A stretch of DNA of 64,000 nt from DUQW01 sp050953805 (GTDB taxonomy: Bacteria; Bacillota_I; Bacilli_A; Acholeplasmatales; Acholeplasmataceae): NCBI GenBank assembly GCA_050953805.1, contig JBMNNE010000002.1, forward strand, positions 62,001 through 126,000, written 5' to 3'. The notes below the pieces were generated by a model that saw only the letters and a program-made list of their open reading frames with translations, was not told the DNA's origin and ran no database searches. Positions 60,582-64,000 of this stretch are shown here, piece by piece; positions within the stretch are counted from its first letter, which is position 1; each line of letters starts with the position of its first letter. Position numbers and translations under genes: made by a program.

Positions 60582-61970
60582 CTATTTTACTGTTTCTTGT
60601 TTAATAATTTCGATTTGTTTTATAGCTTCACTACTTCCATTTTCAGCTGCCATTTCATACCAAAACATCGCTTTTTCTAAGTCTTTTGGTATCTCATATC
60701 CCCACTGGTATAAACACCCTTTATAGAGTTGTGCTCCAACATCTCCCTTAAGGGCAGCATAACCGGCATCACCAATACTATAACCATAGAATAAGATATT
60801 AAATATTTCGTCTCTTAATAATTCCGGAGCCTTTATATTTATTGTTATCGCTCTTTGATAAAGATGATACGCTTTTAAATAATCAATAACTCCAAAAGTA
60901 TTATGAGCATAATTATACCCCAATAATACTAATCCTTTAATTCCATCCTCAATAACTTTTTCATTTAAATTACCATGTTTATCATAAAAATAAAAATAAT
61001 TATAGTTAATTGAATTTGTAGATATTGCCAAATCAAATTTATCTTCAGATTCTTTAATATTATTTTCATCATAAAATAAAAACCAAAGTCCAGATAAATT
61101 TGAATCACCAAAAGTTCCGGCTTCTTTAATTAAACTTAATCCCTTTTCATATTCCTCGTTTTCAAAATAAATTTTTCCTATATGAAATAAGGCATCACTT
61201 TTAAAATTATAAAATTCTTCTCTTTCAATTACTTTATTAAGATAAAATAATGATTTTTTTATATCTTTAATTGTTCCATGTCCATTTTTATAAAAAACTC
61301 CTAATCGATATTCTGAATATGCTATTTGATATTGGGTAGCTCCAATTCCATACCATTTAAAGGCATTTTTATAATCATGATGCTGTCCAAATTCATTTTC
61401 ATATAACATTCCAATCAAATTAGCCGAATCTTCGCTTCCCCTGTTATATTCATTAATTTGATAATTGATTAATTCATCAATTGTTTCGTTATTGCATAAA
61501 TATAAGAAATTTTTATTTTCTCTTAAATTATCAAACCGATCTTCTAATGCTTCTTTTGCTGCATTAAAACCGTTATTAGCTGATTTTAATAACCACTTTA
61601 ATCCTTGATTAAGATATATTTTGTTGCTGATTCCGTTAAATGATCCGCCAGGAAATAAAAAAGGATCTTTTAAAATTATCTCGTCATTTTCTTCAAGTTC
61701 TTCTATTGAAAAAACAATTCCTTTTCTTAATTTTCTCATTAAATAATATTGACTAACAACATACTGACTCGGAGCATAATCTTTGTTGGCAGACTTAAAG
61801 AACCACTTAAAACCTTCTTTTTCATCTTTTTCAACAGCTCTTCCTTCTAAAAAATGTGAGCCTAAATAGTATCCCGCAACTTTATCATCGGTTTTAACTA
61901 GTTCTTTAAATAATCGATATGACTCTTCATATTCTTTATCTTCATAAAGTTTAATCGCTTTATCTAACAT
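60582..61970 (-). CDS. Sel1-repeat (TPR-like) protein
   Basis: This 462-residue protein is made largely of Sel1-like alpha-alpha repeats, for example GSHFLEGRAVEKDEKEGFKW, EYRLGVFYKNGHGTIKDIKK and LYQWGYEIPKDLEKAMFWYE. Such repeats bind partner proteins. There is no signal peptide, so it is probably cytosolic. The gene lies 19 bp downstream of the GmrSD-like nuclease gene and reads in the same direction, so it is likely cotranscribed and may bind that protein. The partner is inference. Confidence 0.75.
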   Translation of the reverse strand: MLDKAIKLYEDKEYEESYRLFKELVKTDDKVAGYYLGSHFLEGRAVEKDEKEGFKWFFKSANKDYAPSQYVVSQYYLMRKLRKGIVFSIEELEENDEIILKDPFLFPGGSFNGISNKIYLNQGLKWLLKSANNGFNAAKEALEDRFDNLRENKNFLYLCNNETIDELINYQINEYNRGSEDSANLIGMLYENEFGQHHDYKNAFKWYGIGATQYQIAYSEYRLGVFYKNGHGTIKDIKKSLFYLNKVIEREEFYNFKSDALFHIGKIYFENEEYEKGLSLIKEAGTFGDSNLSGLWFLFYDENNIKESEDKFDLAISTNSINYNYFYFYDKHGNLNEKVIEDGIKGLVLLGYNYAHNTFGVIDYLKAYHLYQRAITINIKAPELLRDEIFNILFYGYSIGDAGYAALKGDVGAQLYKGCLYQWGYEIPKDLEKAMFWYEMAAENGSSEAIKQIEIIKQETVK

Positions 61971-61989
61971 TTTATTACCTATAAATTAT

Positions 61990-64000
61990 TTACATTTGAT
62001 GATAAGAATCGATAATTGCCTCAACCGCTTGATTGATATCTTCTTCAGTTTTTAAATTAATATAAAATTTATGCACATAATTCGGATCTTTTTCATATTC
62101 GCCTATTTTTCTTAATTCTTCATCTTGAGGTTCAAAAATATTAATTTTAATTCGATGTTGTCTCTTATAGAGTTTAATCTCACAAATATTTTGATCATTA
62201 GCATTTTTAATCGCAATATAATCTAAAACCGCTTTTTCTTTAATTTTCGGAATCTCTTTAACTAATAAAGAAAATAATGATGTATAAAGACGGACCACAC
62301 CTTCTTGATAATTATCTAAATAATCAATCATTTCTTGACTTCGCAAATGGATAATTACTTCATCTATCTCTTGACTAGTTACTCTTTCTTCTTTCATAAA
62401 TTCAAGGCCTAAAGCCTTTAATTTATCATCTTCATTAGCAAATTTAAAGTCCCATCTTTTTTCCATAAATGATAATAAATGAAGACCACGTTTTTTGATT
62501 GCATCTGGTGTCCAATCAGGATAATTTAAGGCCACTTCAATTTCAGAATTAGATCCGTTTTTATATCCTCTTTCTCTTCGATTATTACCATCTCTTTTAT
62601 CATAATATTCATCGTTTTGTAACGATGAATTAACACTTTGAGATAAAGCTAACAAATTACCTAATGAATTGGTAAGGATCTTTTTTTCTTCATCATGATA
62701 ATCTCTAAACTGGTTTCGCCAATAAAAGCGATTCGCTTGTTGCGGGTAAATATGTTCAATTGAAATATGATCTTTTGGATTTTTTGTAAAGGCGCTCCAA
62801 TTAGTAATTTTTTGAACTAAAGTTTTTTTAGCTAATTCCATTTCATATTCAAATAAAAAATACCACCTAGAATTCCAACTATAATAACCATCATTATTTT
62901 TAAATAGTGAAGTAATTTTACTAATAAAAGATAAAACGGCTTCATCTTTATTTCTTTCAAAGTTGGTGTCTAATTCTAATATTACATCTTCAATATCAAC
63001 TTCACCTTTCATTAATTCTCGAGCACGATTATAAGTTTCAGAACTTCGCCAATTACTGCGATACTGAGCCATTCTAAAGAATACAAATATAGTTTTTTCA
63101 ATCACTTTAAATAGTCTAATTCTTTGTTCGGAAGTAATTGACTTGTTAACAAGTGAAGCGACAACTAGTGTTCTAAAATAGTTGATTCCAATTCGATTTA
63201 ATTTGTCAACCCATTTTTTCTCTTCATCATTCATAATATCCCCAGATTCACTGGGGTTATATGAATAATACCAATATTTAGAAACTAGTTTTAAACTACT
63301 AACATACTCTTTAATATCTCTTTGGGGATCTAACATCCCCTCAAAAGCAACTACTTTTTCTATTTTTTCTTCAATATCATCATCATAATCATCTTCAATT
63401 GGTTCATCTAAAATTACTTCTCTAACTTTCCCAAAAACAGCTTTTGGGGTAAAATGTTGTCCCAAAAGAAATTTAATATAATCATCGCCTCTATTTCTCG
63501 AATATTTGAAAAATAAAGTCCAATGATTTCTTAAGTAGGCATCATCATTTAAAGGTTTACTACTATTCTTTCTTCCTAATTGATAATAAACTTCTTTCCA
63601 AGCTTCATTAATGTCTTTTCTTAACTGGTTTTTTGAATCTATATCAAGAATTGAATCATCATAGATCGTAGTTAAATAAATTAATCTGTTTTTAAGAATT
63701 TCTAAATTAGATAACTTTTTACCACGATTATTCATCGTCTCAAAAGCCACAAAAACATCAAAATCATCATCGATAAAGTGAATATTAAATTGAAGATTAT
63801 TAATAACTTTAATAAATAATTTTTCTAATTCCACTTCACCTTTTTCATAATAAAACCGTTCTAATTGCTGGTCAAAGTAATTTTTAGCTTCTTTAAGATT
63901 ATTCGTATAAAAAGTTTCAACTGATTCACTAGGTGCTTCTTCACCTAAAATTTTATAACGAAGATAATTAAAACTAGGATTATCTTTTTCATAACCAAAC
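61990..64000 (-). CDS. GmrSD-like DUF262/DUF1524 HNH nuclease, partial (N-terminus outside window)
   Basis: The frame is open to the window edge (670 codons seen), and the GTG at 63834 is only an internal codon. The DUF262 part shows VAFETMNNRGKKLSNLEILK, and the C-terminal DUF1524 HNH part shows DHISIEHIYPQQA and LGNLLALS, with the His-Ile-x-Pro motif and the Asn. GmrSD-type (type IV) restriction enzymes hydrolyse NTPs and cleave modified phage DNA (family knowledge). A Sel1-repeat gene follows closely. Confidence 0.8.
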   Translation of the reverse strand, partial: FGYEKDNPSFNYLRYKILGEEAPSESVETFYTNNLKEAKNYFDQQLERFYYEKGEVELEKLFIKVINNLQFNIHFIDDDFDVFVAFETMNNRGKKLSNLEILKNRLIYLTTIYDDSILDIDSKNQLRKDINEAWKEVYYQLGRKNSSKPLNDDAYLRNHWTLFFKYSRNRGDDYIKFLLGQHFTPKAVFGKVREVILDEPIEDDYDDDIEEKIEKVVAFEGMLDPQRDIKEYVSSLKLVSKYWYYSYNPSESGDIMNDEEKKWVDKLNRIGINYFRTLVVASLVNKSITSEQRIRLFKVIEKTIFVFFRMAQYRSNWRSSETYNRARELMKGEVDIEDVILELDTNFERNKDEAVLSFISKITSLFKNNDGYYSWNSRWYFLFEYEMELAKKTLVQKITNWSAFTKNPKDHISIEHIYPQQANRFYWRNQFRDYHDEEKKILTNSLGNLLALSQSVNSSLQNDEYYDKRDGNNRRERGYKNGSNSEIEVALNYPDWTPDAIKKRGLHLLSFMEKRWDFKFANEDDKLKALGLEFMKEERVTSQEIDEVIIHLRSQEMIDYLDNYQEGVVRLYTSLFSLLVKEIPKIKEKAVLDYIAIKNANDQNICEIKLYKRQHRIKINIFEPQDEELRKIGEYEKDPNYVHKFYINLKTEEDINQAVEAIIDSYHQM

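Overview
This window is low-GC DNA from a Bacillota-type bacterium, probably class Bacilli and possibly a walled or free-living relative of the Mollicutes (Acholeplasma/Izemoplasma-like). The evidence is very AT-rich sequence, Shine-Dalgarno sites of the AGGAGG type, T-box, c-di-GMP-I and ydaO riboswitches, CcpA/LacI-type regulation, Spx, YlbG, the rpsP-khpA-rimM-trmD-rplS and rpsL-rpsG-fusA-tuf clusters, and long surface lipoproteins. TGA acts as a normal stop: it ends rimM, psuK and the HigB-like toxin, each overlapping the next start. The standard bacterial code therefore applies. The exact taxon cannot be fixed from sequence alone.

Layout. Positions 1-7469 form a cyclic-di-GMP surface block. 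Three membrane or secreted proteins, two with a SipW-type signal motif, are read leftward behind a sigma-A promoter, a c-di-GMP-I riboswitch and two tandem terminators. Next to them lie a degenerate GGDEF-EAL protein with a C-terminal Rho_N-like domain, an apparently active EAL phosphodiesterase and an apparently active GGDEF cyclase. Positions 7638-36000 are mostly housekeeping: spx, T-box-trpS, dagK, tyrS, a LacI/CcpA-like repressor with its operator, the S16-L19 operon, YlbG, rRNA and tRNA modification genes, def, thiI, rpsD with a leader, a c-di-AMP (ydaO) riboswitch driving a cation/proton antiporter plus a PII-like protein, an M28 peptidase, the str operon, and a HigBA-type toxin-antitoxin pair with two palindromic operators. 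Positions 32314-37000 hold a tight psuK-psuG-speA-speB-nitroreductase operon for pseudouridine salvage and putrescine synthesis.

Positions 37100-41150 are an accessory island. It contains a TmrB-like ATPase, a frameshifted BRO/DinD-like gene, a stranded Fic-type winged-helix fragment, a two-gene unit (Fic-like protein with Gln in place of the catalytic His, plus a small caspase/CHAT-like protein), inverted repeats, and two adjacent look-alike small structured RNAs. It sits against tRNA-Leu(TAG), and a 20-bp copy of the tRNA 3' end recurs 2.1 kb away, suggesting integration at the tRNA. After rtcB there are two tandem acyltransferase-like genes; the second is interrupted by a TGG-to-TGA change.

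Positions 44316-59039 are a single 4,907-codon lipoprotein gene, 23% of the window. It is built from about 28 fibronectin-III-like repeats, 12 interleaved OB-fold-like repeats, two BspA-type leucine-rich inserts and a GLUG-like C-terminus. A membrane GGDEF protein diverges from it. The window ends with a Sel1-repeat gene and a truncated GmrSD-like (DUF262/DUF1524) nuclease gene. The overall picture is a cell that uses c-di-GMP to control a surface or fibre programme and carries an actively remodelled accessory island.
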